Below are positions 1 through 7,929 of a DNA stretch of 55,173 bases, in pieces. The stretch is from positions 1 through 55,173 of the forward strand of contig PHDA01000020.1 in assembly GCA_002842465.1 (NCBI GenBank). Reading direction: 5' to 3'. This stretch comes from Bacteroidetes bacterium HGW-Bacteroidetes-7 (GTDB taxonomy: Bacteria > Bacteroidota > Bacteroidia > Bacteroidales > UBA932). The notes under the pieces were generated by a model. It saw only the letters and a list, made by a program, of their open reading frames with translations, was not told where the DNA came from and searched no databases. How positions within the stretch are numbered: position 1 is the stretch's first letter; the number at the start of each line of letters is the position of its first letter. A program made the position numbers and the translations under genes.

Positions 1-16
1 GCAGTCCTCAAAGAAA

Positions 17-98
17 GCGGGCATGGCGTAATTGGTAGCCGCGCCAGACTTAGGATCTGGTGCCGAGAGGCGTGGGGGTTCGAGTCCCTTTGCCCGCA
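17..98 (+). tRNA. tRNA-Leu (UAG anticodon)
   Basis: A full cloverleaf can be drawn. The 7-bp acceptor stem pairs 17-23 with 91-97, the anticodon stem pairs CCAGA (44-48) with TCTGG (56-60), and the anticodon TAG lies at 51-53. The variable arm is long (class II), as expected for Leu, and the T arm holds GGTTCGAGTCC. The CCA end is not encoded. The gene lies directly upstream of tig. Confidence 0.97.
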
Positions 99-107
99 CG
101 AAAAAAT

Positions 108-138
108 GGCAGATACCCTTTGGGATATCTGCCTTTTA
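108..138 (+). terminator. Rho-independent terminator after tRNA-Leu
   Basis: GGCAGAT (108-114) pairs with ATCTGCC (127-133), with a further CCC/GGG pairing inside, and TTTT follows. It would end the tRNA transcript before tig. Confidence 0.8.
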
Positions 139-169
139 CTTATTAGTAAGATTTTGAAAAAAACATATT

Positions 170-1495
170 ATGAAGATCACACAAAAGAATGTAGATGACC
201 TGACAATGGTAGTCACCATGAACATCGAAAAAGATGACTACAAGGAGAAAACAAAGAAAATTCTTAGCGATTACAGAAAGAATGCCGACATCAAAGGTTT
301 CCGTAAGGGAATGGCACCCATGGGCATGATCGAAAAGATGCACGGCAAAAGCGCTATGCTTGATGCTGTCAACAATTTAATCTCTGATGGTTTGAATAAC
401 TACATCACAGATAACAAGATTAACATACTTGGAGAACCACTGCCACACGAAGATGAGAAAAAGAACATAGACTGGGAAAATGATACAGAATTTGAAGTCT
501 CTTTTGACCTGGCGATTGCTCCTAAAATTGAACTGGAACTATCTTCAAAAGATAAAATTACCTACTACGAGCCAAACATAACTGACGAAGAGAAGGCTAA
601 ATTTCGCAGCAACCTTTTAAGACAGTTTGGTACACTTGTTAATACAGATGCTATTGAAGAGGATGACTTCATTATTGCCGACCTTATTCAGGGAGAAACA
701 AGAATTGAAGGCACATATGTAGCACTAAGGTCAATAGCCGACAAGAAAATAAAGAAGAGCTTTATTGGCAAAAAGAGTGGTGATGAGTTGACAATTGATG
801 TGAACAAAGCTTTCGAAAATGAGACCGATAGAGCTGCCATGCTCAAAATCAGTAAAGAAGAGCTTGCAACAATTGAACCTAATTACACTGTAGTTGTTAA
901 AGAGGTGAAGAGATTTGCAGAGGCAGAGGTAAATCAGGATCTTTACGACAAAGCTTTTGGAGCAGGGAATGTAAAAACTGAAGAGGAGTTTGACAGCAAA
1001 ATAGTTGATAGGATAAAATCAGAATTTGCACAGGAGAGTGACTACAGATTTATGCTTGATGCAAGGGAGGCTTTGATTGAAAAAGCAGCCATTGCACTTC
1101 CTGAACAATTCCTGAAAAGATGGCTACACAACGCAAACGAAGGTAAGTTTACAATGGAGGAGATAGAGAAGGATTTTGAACTGTTCCTGAAAGATTTCCG
1201 CTGGCAGTTGATTCGTCAGTTCATTACAAATGAGCAGAAGATCCAGATTACCAGAGAACACCTTCTTGACCACGCAAGAAAGATAGCAGCATATCAGTTT
1301 GCTATGTACGGTCTGCAGAATGCACCACAGGAACAAATTGATACATATGCCGAATCGCTTCTTAAGAATGAGAAAGAGGGCAGAAGAATAATCGAAAAGG
1401 TTGAAGATGAACTTGTTCTTGACTATGTTCGTTCGGTTGTGACACTAGATAAGAAAAGCATTACAATTGAAAAATTGCAAGAGCTTACAAAATAA
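170..1495 (+). CDS. tig: Trigger factor (ribosome-associated chaperone)
   Basis: The 441-residue product is a cytosolic chaperone that binds the ribosome exit tunnel and shields nascent chains. The N-terminal ribosome-binding signature is present as GFRKGMAP (canonical GFRxGxxP) near residue 43. The central region where the FKBP-type prolyl isomerase domain sits is strongly divergent, so isomerase activity is doubtful. The C-terminal half is helical and charged, as in the substrate cradle of the family. Length is normal. It is the first gene of tig-clpP-clpX, an order common in Bacteroidota that couples folding to degradation; clpP starts 21 bases after its stop. Confidence 0.95.
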   Translation: MKITQKNVDDLTMVVTMNIEKDDYKEKTKKILSDYRKNADIKGFRKGMAPMGMIEKMHGKSAMLDAVNNLISDGLNNYITDNKINILGEPLPHEDEKKNIDWENDTEFEVSFDLAIAPKIELELSSKDKITYYEPNITDEEKAKFRSNLLRQFGTLVNTDAIEEDDFIIADLIQGETRIEGTYVALRSIADKKIKKSFIGKKSGDELTIDVNKAFENETDRAAMLKISKEELATIEPNYTVVVKEVKRFAEAEVNQDLYDKAFGAGNVKTEEEFDSKIVDRIKSEFAQESDYRFMLDAREALIEKAAIALPEQFLKRWLHNANEGKFTMEEIEKDFELFLKDFRWQLIRQFITNEQKIQITREHLLDHARKIAAYQFAMYGLQNAPQEQIDTYAESLLKNEKEGRRIIEKVEDELVLDYVRSVVTLDKKSITIEKLQELTK

Positions 1496-1516
1496 ATAAA
1501 TATTAAAAAATGAGTT

Positions 1517-2191
1517 ATGGCTACTGATTTTGAAAAATATGCAATTAAGCACAAAGGTATAAGCAGTCTGACTCTTCACAGGGTTAACTCTCTTTACGGA
1601 GCGTACATTAACCCTACGATTATTGAGGAGAGGCAATTGAATATTGCAGCAATGGATGTATTTTCACGTCTTATGATGGACAGGATAATCTTCCTTGGCG
1701 TGCCAATTAATGATGATGTTGCAAACATTATTCAGGCGCAATTACTCTATCTCGATTCAACAGAGTCAAAGTCTGATATTCAGTTGTATATCAATTCACC
1801 GGGAGGCGGTGTTCATGCCGGTTTGGGAATATATGACACTATGCAGCTGGTAAGCTCAGAAGTTGCAACAATCTGTACAGGTATGGCCGCCTCAATGGCA
1901 GCTATTCTGCTCACTGCAGGAGCCAGAGGAAAGAGATCAGTTTTGCCGCACTCAAGAGTGATGATTCATCAGCCTATGGGTGGTGCAGAGGGACAGGCAA
2001 GTGACATTGAAATTACTGCCAGACAAATTGTAACTCTTAAAAAGGAGCTTTACGAGATTATCTCTCTCCATACAGGAAAACCTATAGAGGTTATCGAAAA
2101 AGATGCTGACCGGGATTACTGGATGAGATCACTTGAGGCAAAAGAGTATGGCATGATTGACGAGATTCTAACCAACCCAAACAAAAAGTAG
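1517..2191 (+). CDS. clpP: ATP-dependent Clp protease proteolytic subunit
   Basis: The 224-residue serine peptidase (family S14) forms the proteolytic chamber of the Clp protease. The catalytic triad can be placed at Ser126 (GMAASMAA), His151 (RVMIHQP) and Asp200 (DADRDYW); the spacings of 25 and 49 residues equal those of E. coli ClpP. The oxyanion-side motif INSPGG is present. The N-terminus is about 25-30 residues longer than the mature E. coli protein, which may be a propeptide. The stop codon directly abuts the clpX start, which indicates translational coupling. Confidence 0.97.
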   Translation: MATDFEKYAIKHKGISSLTLHRVNSLYGAYINPTIIEERQLNIAAMDVFSRLMMDRIIFLGVPINDDVANIIQAQLLYLDSTESKSDIQLYINSPGGGVHAGLGIYDTMQLVSSEVATICTGMAASMAAILLTAGARGKRSVLPHSRVMIHQPMGGAEGQASDIEITARQIVTLKKELYEIISLHTGKPIEVIEKDADRDYWMRSLEAKEYGMIDEILTNPNKK

Positions 2192-3433
2192 ATGGCATCT
2201 GGTTACAACGATTACTGCTCTTTCTGCGGAAGAGGAAAAGATGAAGTGGATGTGCTGATTGCAGGTGATATTTCCTCTATTTGCAACGAATGCGCACAGC
2301 AGGCTCTCGATTATTCGAAAGAGGCACTTAGTGCAAAAAGGGCAAAGAATAAGAAGGGTAATACAGAAGGTAAACTGCTTAAGCCAAAAGAGATAACATC
2401 TTTTTTGGATATGTATGTAATTGGCCAGGAAGAGGCCAAAAGATACCTTGCAGTGGCTGTTTATAATCACTATAAGAGGATAAACAACCCGTCAGATAAC
2501 GATCTTGACCTGGAAAAATCAAATATTTTGCTTGTAGGTCAGACAGGAACAGGAAAAACTCTTCTTGCCAGAACTATCGCCAAAATGCTGGATGTACCAT
2601 TTACAATAGTTGATGCAACGGTTCTTACCGAGGCTGGTTATGTAGGTGAAGATGTTGAGAGCATACTAACTCGTTTGCTCCAAGAGTCTGATTATGACGT
2701 TGAAAGAGCGCAAAGAGGAATTGTATTTATTGATGAGATTGACAAAATCGCCAGAAAAAGCGACAACCCTTCAATTACGAGAGATGTTTCAGGTGAAGGT
2801 GTGCAACAGGCAATGCTTAAGCTTCTTGAAGGAAGCGTTGTAAACGTACCACCACAGGGAGGCAGAAAGCATCCTGAACAGAGGATGATTGCTGTTGACA
2901 CAAAGAATATTCTCTTCATTTGCGGAGGAGCTTTTGAGGGTATTGACAGGAAGATTTCTCAGAGGTTGAACACTCAGGTTGTAGGTTATGGCTCTCTGCA
3001 AATAAAGGAGAGGATTGATACAAAAAATCTTATAAAATATATTGCCCCACAGGATCTGAGAGCATACGGACTGATTCCGGAAATTATTGGAAGACTTCCT
3101 GTACTCACATATCTTGAGCCGCTTGACAGAAAGGCACTCAGGAGCATTCTTACAGAGCCTAAGAACTCTCTGATTAAGCAATATATCAGACTTTTCGAAT
3201 TAGACAGCGTCAAGTTGAAGATTGAAGAGGATGTACTTGAATATATTGTTGATACAGCCCTTGAATACAGACTTGGAGCAAGAGGTTTAAGGTCTATTTG
3301 TGAAGCGATAATGGTTGATGCAATGTACAACACACCATCTCAAACCAAAAAATCGCTCACCATCAAATTGCCTTACGCCCGCAAAATGGTTGAAAAGTTC
3401 ACCGGGTCACTACAAATGCTTAAGGAGGCCTAG
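2192..3433 (+). CDS. clpX: ATP-dependent Clp protease ATP-binding subunit ClpX
   Basis: The 413-residue AAA+ unfoldase feeds substrates to ClpP. The N-terminal C4 zinc finger uses Cys9, Cys12, Cys31 and Cys34. Walker A is GQTGTGKT (116-123) and Walker B is IVFIDEID (Asp181-Glu182). The ClpP-docking loop, IGF in E. coli, is probably VGY here (in VVGYGS), which I believe is usual in Bacteroidota. The ATG follows the clpP stop with no spacer. Immediately after its TAG begins the left arm of a 28-bp inverted repeat that encloses a terminator. Confidence 0.97.
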   Translation: MASGYNDYCSFCGRGKDEVDVLIAGDISSICNECAQQALDYSKEALSAKRAKNKKGNTEGKLLKPKEITSFLDMYVIGQEEAKRYLAVAVYNHYKRINNPSDNDLDLEKSNILLVGQTGTGKTLLARTIAKMLDVPFTIVDATVLTEAGYVGEDVESILTRLLQESDYDVERAQRGIVFIDEIDKIARKSDNPSITRDVSGEGVQQAMLKLLEGSVVNVPPQGGRKHPEQRMIAVDTKNILFICGGAFEGIDRKISQRLNTQVVGYGSLQIKERIDTKNLIKYIAPQDLRAYGLIPEIIGRLPVLTYLEPLDRKALRSILTEPKNSLIKQYIRLFELDSVKLKIEEDVLEYIVDTALEYRLGARGLRSICEAIMVDAMYNTPSQTKKSLTIKLPYARKMVEKFTGSLQMLKEA

Positions 3434-3571
3434 AAAATTTCTCCGCGCCAGTTTGTGGTAAAGCATTGAATTTTAAATATATAAAAATGAGCCGATTCTA
3501 ATTCAAGAATCGGCTCTTTTTCAATGTGCTTATTATTAATTAGTTACCACAAACTGGCGCGGAGAAATTTT
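3434..3571. repeat. 138-bp element: perfect 28-bp inverted repeat around a terminator
   Basis: The 28 bases at 3434-3461 are exactly the reverse complement of 3544-3571 (core CTCCGCGCCAGTTTGTGG). The 82-base spacer contains a second, perfect 11-bp hairpin that is a terminator. A weaker third pairing, AAGCATTGA (3462-3470) with TCAATGTGCTT (around 3521-3531), continues the left arm inward. The left arm starts at the base after the clpX stop; the right arm ends 4 bases before the -7 box of the nitrilase gene. No coding capacity and no evident target duplication were seen. It could be a small non-autonomous element (MITE-like), a RNA-processing structure or a boundary insulator. Confidence 0.85.
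3489..3522 (+). terminator. Rho-independent terminator after clpX
   Basis: GAGCCGATTCT (3489-3499) and AGAATCGGCTC (3506-3516) form a perfect 11-bp stem with a 6-base loop, followed by a run of T. It sits in the middle of the 28-bp inverted repeat and should end the tig-clpP-clpX transcript. Confidence 0.9.
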
Positions 3572-3575
3572 TTCT

Positions 3576-3583
3576 TACTTTTG
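3576..3583 (+). promoter_or_regulatory. Candidate -7 box for the nitrilase gene
   Basis: TACTTTTG fits the Bacteroidota -7 consensus TAnnTTTG. Its end is 6 bases before the ATG at 3590, so the transcript may be leaderless or nearly so. No good -33 TTTG is seen; that region is occupied by the right arm of the inverted repeat. Confidence 0.55.
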
Positions 3584-3589
3584 TAAATT

Positions 3590-4552
3590 ATGAAGAATAT
3601 CAAAATCTCTACAGTCCAATTTGAGAATCGCTCGGGTGATAAGGGGTACAACCTTGATGTTATTGAGCGTTTTGCAGCTGCTGCTGCCCAAGCCGGTGCA
3701 GATGCGGTGGTATTTCATGAGTGCTCGGTAACGGGATATACTTTTGCGAGGAGTCTCTCTCCTGCTGAGTTGTTGGAAATATCGGAGCCGATACCTGCCG
3801 GGCCCTCTGTAAGGCGGTTGGAGGAGATTTCAGCAAAGTACAAAATAGCTGTGTTGGCAGGACTTTTTGAGCGGGATGAAAATGATGATATCTACAAAGC
3901 TTATGTATGTGTAGATGAGGGTAAACTGGTTGCAAAACACAGAAAATTACACCCTTTTATTAATCCTGTAATAAAGCCGGGCAACACATTTACAATTTTT
4001 GATCTGAGGGGATGGAGATGTGGTATTCTTATCTGTTACGACAATAATGTGGTTGAGAATGTAAGGGCCACTAAACTTCTTGGTGCCGAAATTATTTTTA
4101 TGCCGCATGTGACAATGTGTACCCCTTCTGCAAGGCCCGGTTCGGGATTTGTTGATCCAAAACTGTGGTTAAACAGGGTAGAGAATCAGGAGATGTTAAG
4201 AGGTGAGTTTAACGGGCCAAAGGGTAGGGAGTGGCTCATGAAGTGGCTTCCTTCAAGGGCGCACGATAATGCGGTGTATGCGGTATTTTCAAACCCAATT
4301 GGGATGGACGACGATCAGCTTAAAAACGGGTGTTCTATGATTCTTGACCCTTTTGGAGATATAATTGCAGAGTGCACCGATTTGGGCGACTGTTTGGTCA
4401 CTGCAGAATTATCCAAAGATAAACTTACCCTTGCGGGCGGATATCGCTATACAGAGGCTAGAAGGCCGGAGCTCTATTCCAAAATTATCGGGCAAGACCA
4501 CAAATCTGTGCAGAAGGTTGCCTGGATTAACCCGGAGCAACCTGCTGAATAA
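3590..4552 (+). CDS. Nitrilase-superfamily carbon-nitrogen hydrolase
   Basis: The 320-residue product has the nitrilase-fold catalytic triad: Glu44 (VFHECSVTGY), Lys119 (HRKLHP) and Cys149 (GILICYDNN). The family hydrolyses amides, carbamoyl groups or nitriles in the cytosol; no signal peptide is present. The substrate cannot be fixed from sequence: N-carbamoylputrescine, omega-amide or aliphatic amide hydrolysis are all possible. The family average is about 260-300 residues, so this is slightly long. It is a single-gene unit, convergent with the aromatic operon and separated from it by about 80 bases without a clear terminator. Confidence 0.85.
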   Translation: MKNIKISTVQFENRSGDKGYNLDVIERFAAAAAQAGADAVVFHECSVTGYTFARSLSPAELLEISEPIPAGPSVRRLEEISAKYKIAVLAGLFERDENDDIYKAYVCVDEGKLVAKHRKLHPFINPVIKPGNTFTIFDLRGWRCGILICYDNNVVENVRATKLLGAEIIFMPHVTMCTPSARPGSGFVDPKLWLNRVENQEMLRGEFNGPKGREWLMKWLPSRAHDNAVYAVFSNPIGMDDDQLKNGCSMILDPFGDIIAECTDLGDCLVTAELSKDKLTLAGGYRYTEARRPELYSKIIGQDHKSVQKVAWINPEQPAE

Positions 4553-4632
4553 AAAGTATGTAATCGCTTAGGTTAATACAAATGACGCAATAGCCTCTTT
4601 CGCCTCTAGGAATCAATAATCAATAACGGTTT

Positions 4633-5721
4633 TTAATTGTTCATTACCTGATTTTGGTGGTTAATGGATTCCTGGTGAAGGGCTTCGAATACTTTGCAGA
4701 TAAAATCTTCGCTTAGACCCTTGTCCTTCCCTTTGTTTACGGCTCTGTCAATTATCTGAGCCCATCTGTTGCTTTGCAGGATTGTTATATTGTTCTCTCT
4801 TTTGTATTTACCGATTGTCTCAGCTGTATTCATTCTGGTCTCCAAAAGATCGAGTAGTTGGTCGTCATATTGGTCAATTCTGTTTCTCAGTTCGGTTATA
4901 ACATCCTTGTAGAGCTGATTGTCTGTATCAGGTTGCCTCAAAGTAATTCTCGTAAGAATTGCATCAAGGTCTGCAGGGGTAACCTGTTGTTTACTGTCAC
5001 TAAGGGCTTGATCTGGATTACAGTGGGATTCGATCATTAATCCGTCATAATTGAGGTCCATTGACTTTTGTGAGAGTTCATAAATATACTCTCTGCTCCC
5101 GCCAATATGGCTTGGGTCACAAATAAGAGAGATTTCGGGTACTGCTCTTTTCAGTTCAATGGGCAGTTGAAATATTGGCTGGTTGCGGTATCTGCTCTTC
5201 TCGTATGATGAGAAACCTCGGTGAACGGCTGCTATTTTCCTGACTCCAGCTTTGTAAATTCTCTCAATTGCCCCTATCCATAGATCAAGGTCCGGAGTAA
5301 TGGGGTTTTTGATTAATACAGTAACATCAACTCCCTGCAAAGCATCTGCTATCTCCTGCAGCGAAAAAGGGTTGGCAGAAGTTCTTGCACCTATCCATAG
5401 AACATCAACACCAAATTTCAATGCTTCGTTTACATGGTATTGATTTGCCACCTCTGTTGCAATGGGTAGCCCAAGGTCTCTCTTAATATTTCTTAGCCAT
5501 TTGAGACCCTCTCTGCCTACACCCTCAAAGGTGTCGGGGCGTGTTCTGGGTTTCCAAATGCCTGCGCGGAATACATCTACGCGGTTATATTTGATAAGCT
5601 CATTTGCAGCATCATAGAGTTGCTCTTCGGTCTCTGCACTGCAGGGGCCGGTAATCAATAGGGGTGCCTGTTTGTAAGTTTCCCACTCCTTAATTGGGAT
5701 TATTTCGACCATCTTTTCCAT
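4633..5721 (-). CDS. Bifunctional DAHP synthase / chorismate mutase
   Basis: The 362-residue fusion catalyses the first step of the shikimate pathway and the step from chorismate to prephenate. Residues 1-260 are a DAHP synthase of the KDO8P-like (type I beta) kind, with GPCSAE near residue 25, AGIWKPRT, and CDPSHIGG. Residues 270-350 are an AroQ-class chorismate mutase (ELRNRIDQYDDQLLDLLETR). It is the last gene of the minus-strand operon, 7 bases after the aminotransferase. In this fusion type the mutase domain usually also confers feedback sensitivity to prephenate or chorismate. A start at Met4 is equally possible. No prephenate dehydrogenase (tyrA) follows it. Confidence 0.95.
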   Translation of the reverse strand: MEKMVEIIPIKEWETYKQAPLLITGPCSAETEEQLYDAANELIKYNRVDVFRAGIWKPRTRPDTFEGVGREGLKWLRNIKRDLGLPIATEVANQYHVNEALKFGVDVLWIGARTSANPFSLQEIADALQGVDVTVLIKNPITPDLDLWIGAIERIYKAGVRKIAAVHRGFSSYEKSRYRNQPIFQLPIELKRAVPEISLICDPSHIGGSREYIYELSQKSMDLNYDGLMIESHCNPDQALSDSKQQVTPADLDAILTRITLRQPDTDNQLYKDVITELRNRIDQYDDQLLDLLETRMNTAETIGKYKRENNITILQSNRWAQIIDRAVNKGKDKGLSEDFICKVFEALHQESINHQNQVMNN

Positions 5722-5728
5722 TTTGGGG

Positions 5729-6913
5729 TTATTGTTTTATTCGTGATAAGCAATTGTCAAATGTCTTTTCGTCAGAGCAAAGTGAGATTCTTATATATCT
5801 TTCTCCCTCTTTTCCGAAAACCGATCCAGGTGTAATGAATATGCTTTTCTCGTAAAGCAACTTATCGCACATCTGTTGGCCGTTTTTAATATTTTCGGGT
5901 ATCTCTCCCCAAAGGAAGAGGCCCGTTTGAGATTTATCATAATTACAACCTAATAATTCCAACATCTGTTCTGCCTTTAGCCTTCTGCCTGAATAAACTG
6001 CATTAAGACTGTTGTACCATTCATTATCTGCACTAAGGGCCTCGGCAGCTGCAACCTGAACCGGGTAAAACATCCCTGAGTCCATATTGCTTTTCACCTT
6101 TAGGATGGCAGAGATAAATTCGCTTTTTCCTGCAACCATACCAACTCTCCAACCCGGCATATTATGCGACTTGCTTAGTGAATTCAACTCAATTGCGACA
6201 TCCTTTGCTCCATCTATCGAAAGAATACTTATATGATTGTTATTCAGGATAAAAGAGTAGGGGTTGTCGCTGCAAATCAGGAAATTATTGTCATGTGCTA
6301 ACTGTACAAGTCTCTCGTAAACCTTAATATTTGCAGGCTGACCTGTGGGCATATGCGGGTAGTTTATCCACATTATTTTTATCCTTTTTAGATCGGAATC
6401 TGCCAGTTCTCTAAAATCAGGATACCAGTTGTTAGAGCTTCGTAAAGTGTAGTTTACAGGCTCTCCTCCGGAGAGAAGTGTTGCAGAGCGGTATGCGGGA
6501 TATCCCGGATCCGGAACCAGAACCCTATCTCCGGGGTTAAGAAATGCCATGCTAATATGCATAATTCCCTCCTTTGAGCCGATGAGTGGTAAAATTTCAT
6601 TGGCAGGATTCAGTTTTACATTGAAGTACCTCTCGTACCAGGCGGCGAATGCTCCTCTTAATTGCTCTATTCCTGTGTAACTTTGGTATCCGTGTACCCC
6701 CTGTTTAACAGCGTTTTCTGTAAGTGAGTTAAGAGTATTTTCAGAGGGTGCGAGGTCCGGACTGCCTATTCCGAGGTTAATAATATCTCGCCCTTGTGCT
6801 CTCAATTCAGCAACCTCCCTAAGTTTTGAAGAAAAGTAGTACTCATTTACAAGCGTTGTTCTGATTGCAGGTTCAATTCTGGCTCGGTTGTGTTCCATTT
6901 CTGTATTCTCCAA
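5729..6913 (-). CDS. Class I/II PLP-dependent aminotransferase (aromatic operon)
   Basis: This is a 394-residue fold-type I aminotransferase. Visible motifs are the N-terminal LGIGSPD, the NYPHMPTGQ loop, and the PLP lysine in NSLSKSHNMPGWRVG. Its place between pheA and DAHP synthase suggests that it transaminates phenylpyruvate, 4-hydroxyphenylpyruvate or prephenate; similar proteins are often annotated as aspartate or LL-diaminopimelate aminotransferases, and sequence alone does not separate these. The start overlaps the end of pheA by 41 bases, or 26 if Met6 is used, which indicates coupled translation. Expression should follow the upstream Phe/Tyr attenuator. Confidence 0.88.
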   Translation of the reverse strand: MENTEMEHNRARIEPAIRTTLVNEYYFSSKLREVAELRAQGRDIINLGIGSPDLAPSENTLNSLTENAVKQGVHGYQSYTGIEQLRGAFAAWYERYFNVKLNPANEILPLIGSKEGIMHISMAFLNPGDRVLVPDPGYPAYRSATLLSGGEPVNYTLRSSNNWYPDFRELADSDLKRIKIMWINYPHMPTGQPANIKVYERLVQLAHDNNFLICSDNPYSFILNNNHISILSIDGAKDVAIELNSLSKSHNMPGWRVGMVAGKSEFISAILKVKSNMDSGMFYPVQVAAAEALSADNEWYNSLNAVYSGRRLKAEQMLELLGCNYDKSQTGLFLWGEIPENIKNGQQMCDKLLYEKSIFITPGSVFGKEGERYIRISLCSDEKTFDNCLSRIKQ

Positions 6914-7754
6914 GTATTTTAAGGTTTTCGGTTATTGGTTTTATTGCCTCCAGGGCTTGCTTGTAACGGTTGTACTCATCAAACATAAGATCGACGTAAA
7001 AGAGATATTGCCACTCCATTCCCATAATCGGGAGAGATTGAATCTTTGTGAGGTTCATTCCGTAAATCGATAATACAGACAGAACATGAGAGAGTTTTCC
7101 CTGTAGATGGGGAAGTGAGAAGCAAATAGATGCTTTATTAATAGATTCGGGAGTGATGTTGAGTATCTTTTTAACCTTTCCGTTTGTGGTGACAATTACA
7201 AACCTCGTGAAATTTCTTTTGTTGCTCTCGACAGATGATTTAATTATCTCAAGGTTGTACATCTCGGCTGCCATTGTGCTTGCAAGTGCTCCAACTCCGG
7301 AGAGATTCTCCTCTCGAATTCTTTTTGCGCTAAGTGCAGTATCTACCGAGTCGATAATCTTGACACCCTTTTTTCTTAATTCGTTCAAAAAGAGGTAACA
7401 CTGTTGAATTGCAATGGGGTGGGAGTGTATCTCCTTGATATCCTCGATTTTCTGCCCGGGAAGGGCAATCAGATTCTGAACGATCCTCAGGTACTGCTCT
7501 CCAACAATCGGAAGATTGCACTCGTGAAGAAATGTGTGGTTTTGAAGCAGACTCCCGGCAACAGAGTTTTCGACGGCTACAATTCCGCAGTCAATTTTTT
7601 TCTCTTTAAGTTCATCAAAAAGATCTGTAAATGTGTCACATGGGACAACTTTAAGATTGTTCCCTTTAAAGAACTCTTTTGCTGCAATTTCGTGGAATGC
7701 ACCGAATCCTCCCTGGATTGCCACGCTTACCTCTGAATACTCTTCTACTTTCAT
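6873..7754 (-). CDS. pheA: Prephenate dehydratase
   Basis: The 293-residue enzyme converts prephenate to phenylpyruvate in Phe synthesis. The catalytic domain spans residues 10-190, with GGFGAFHE, VENSVAGS and the catalytic motif NFTRF. A C-terminal ACT domain spans about 205-285; it has GKLSHVLSVL and KIQSLP where E. coli PheA has GALV and ESRP, so the Phe-binding site is altered, as I believe is usual in Bacteroidota. There is no fused chorismate mutase; that activity is on the DAHP synthase downstream. The gene lies directly behind a leader peptide and intrinsic terminator, so it is first in an attenuated operon. Confidence 0.95.
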   Translation of the reverse strand: MKVEEYSEVSVAIQGGFGAFHEIAAKEFFKGNNLKVVPCDTFTDLFDELKEKKIDCGIVAVENSVAGSLLQNHTFLHECNLPIVGEQYLRIVQNLIALPGQKIEDIKEIHSHPIAIQQCYLFLNELRKKGVKIIDSVDTALSAKRIREENLSGVGALASTMAAEMYNLEIIKSSVESNKRNFTRFVIVTTNGKVKKILNITPESINKASICFSLPHLQGKLSHVLSVLSIYGMNLTKIQSLPIMGMEWQYLFYVDLMFDEYNRYKQALEAIKPITENLKILGEYRNGTQPSQN

Positions 7755-7762
7755 ATTGTTAC

Positions 7763-7793
7763 AAAAAAAAGAGGCCCCTTATCAAGGGACCTC
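7763..7793 (-). terminator. Attenuator terminator of the pheA operon
   Basis: On the minus strand a 10-bp stem with a 3-base loop (GAGGTCCCTT paired with AAGGGGCCTC, one G-U pair) covers 7793-7771 and is followed at once by eight U. It lies between the leader peptide and the pheA ATG, only 8 bases upstream of that ATG. A strong terminator here only makes sense as a conditional one. Confidence 0.93.
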
Positions 7794-7835
7794 TACATTA
7801 TCTGTTTATCATATTCAATAACATATTAGTCCCTC
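7784..7835 (-). promoter_or_regulatory. Antiterminator pairing of the pheA attenuator
   Basis: GAGGGAC at 7835-7829, inside codons 20-22 of the leader, can pair with GTCCCTT at 7790-7784, the 5' arm of the terminator (7 bp, one G-U; an eighth wobble pair is possible). The two hairpins exclude each other. A ribosome stalled on the Phe codons would leave GAGGGAC free and allow read-through; a ribosome that reaches the end of the leader would cover it and let the terminator form. Confidence 0.8.
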
Positions 7836-7892
7836 TTTCGTATGAAAAAAGTAAAAGAAAAAGAAGAAATAATATGAATTGATTGCTCTCAT
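7815..7892 (-). CDS. Phe/Tyr-rich leader peptide of the pheA operon
   Basis: A 25-codon open frame runs from ATG (7892-7890) to TGA (7817-7815). It encodes MRAINS, then YYFFFFFYFF, then HTKEGLICY: seven Phe and four Tyr in 25 residues, ten of them consecutive. This is the layout of classical attenuation leaders such as E. coli pheL, but the sequence is unrelated. The peptide itself needs no function; the ribosome on it senses charged tRNA-Phe and tRNA-Tyr. Codons 20-22 contain the antiterminator strand. The presence of Tyr as well as Phe codons fits an operon that feeds both branches. Confidence 0.9.
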   Translation of the reverse strand: MRAINSYYFFFFFYFFHTKEGLICY

Positions 7893-7899
7893 TTGGCTG

Positions 7900-7907
7900 C
7901 GAAGTTA
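7900..7907 (-). promoter_or_regulatory. Weak candidate -7 box for the pheA leader transcript
   Basis: TAACTTCG on the minus strand differs from TAnnTTTG at one base and ends 7 bases before the leader ATG. A TTTG lies 23 bases upstream instead of the usual 19. If used, the leader mRNA would be nearly leaderless. Confidence 0.35.
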
Positions 7908-7929
7908 TATATTAATTTAAAATATGAAA

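Noticed and set aside
3434..3571. Inverted repeat read as insertion sequence ends or as a CRISPR-like unit
   Set aside because: There is no transposase frame between the arms, no target duplication and only one unit; I keep it as an unexplained inverted repeat.
5729..6913. Calling the aromatic-operon aminotransferase LL-diaminopimelate aminotransferase
   Set aside because: The family resemblance is not specific and the operon context favours an aromatic keto acid, so no gene symbol is given.
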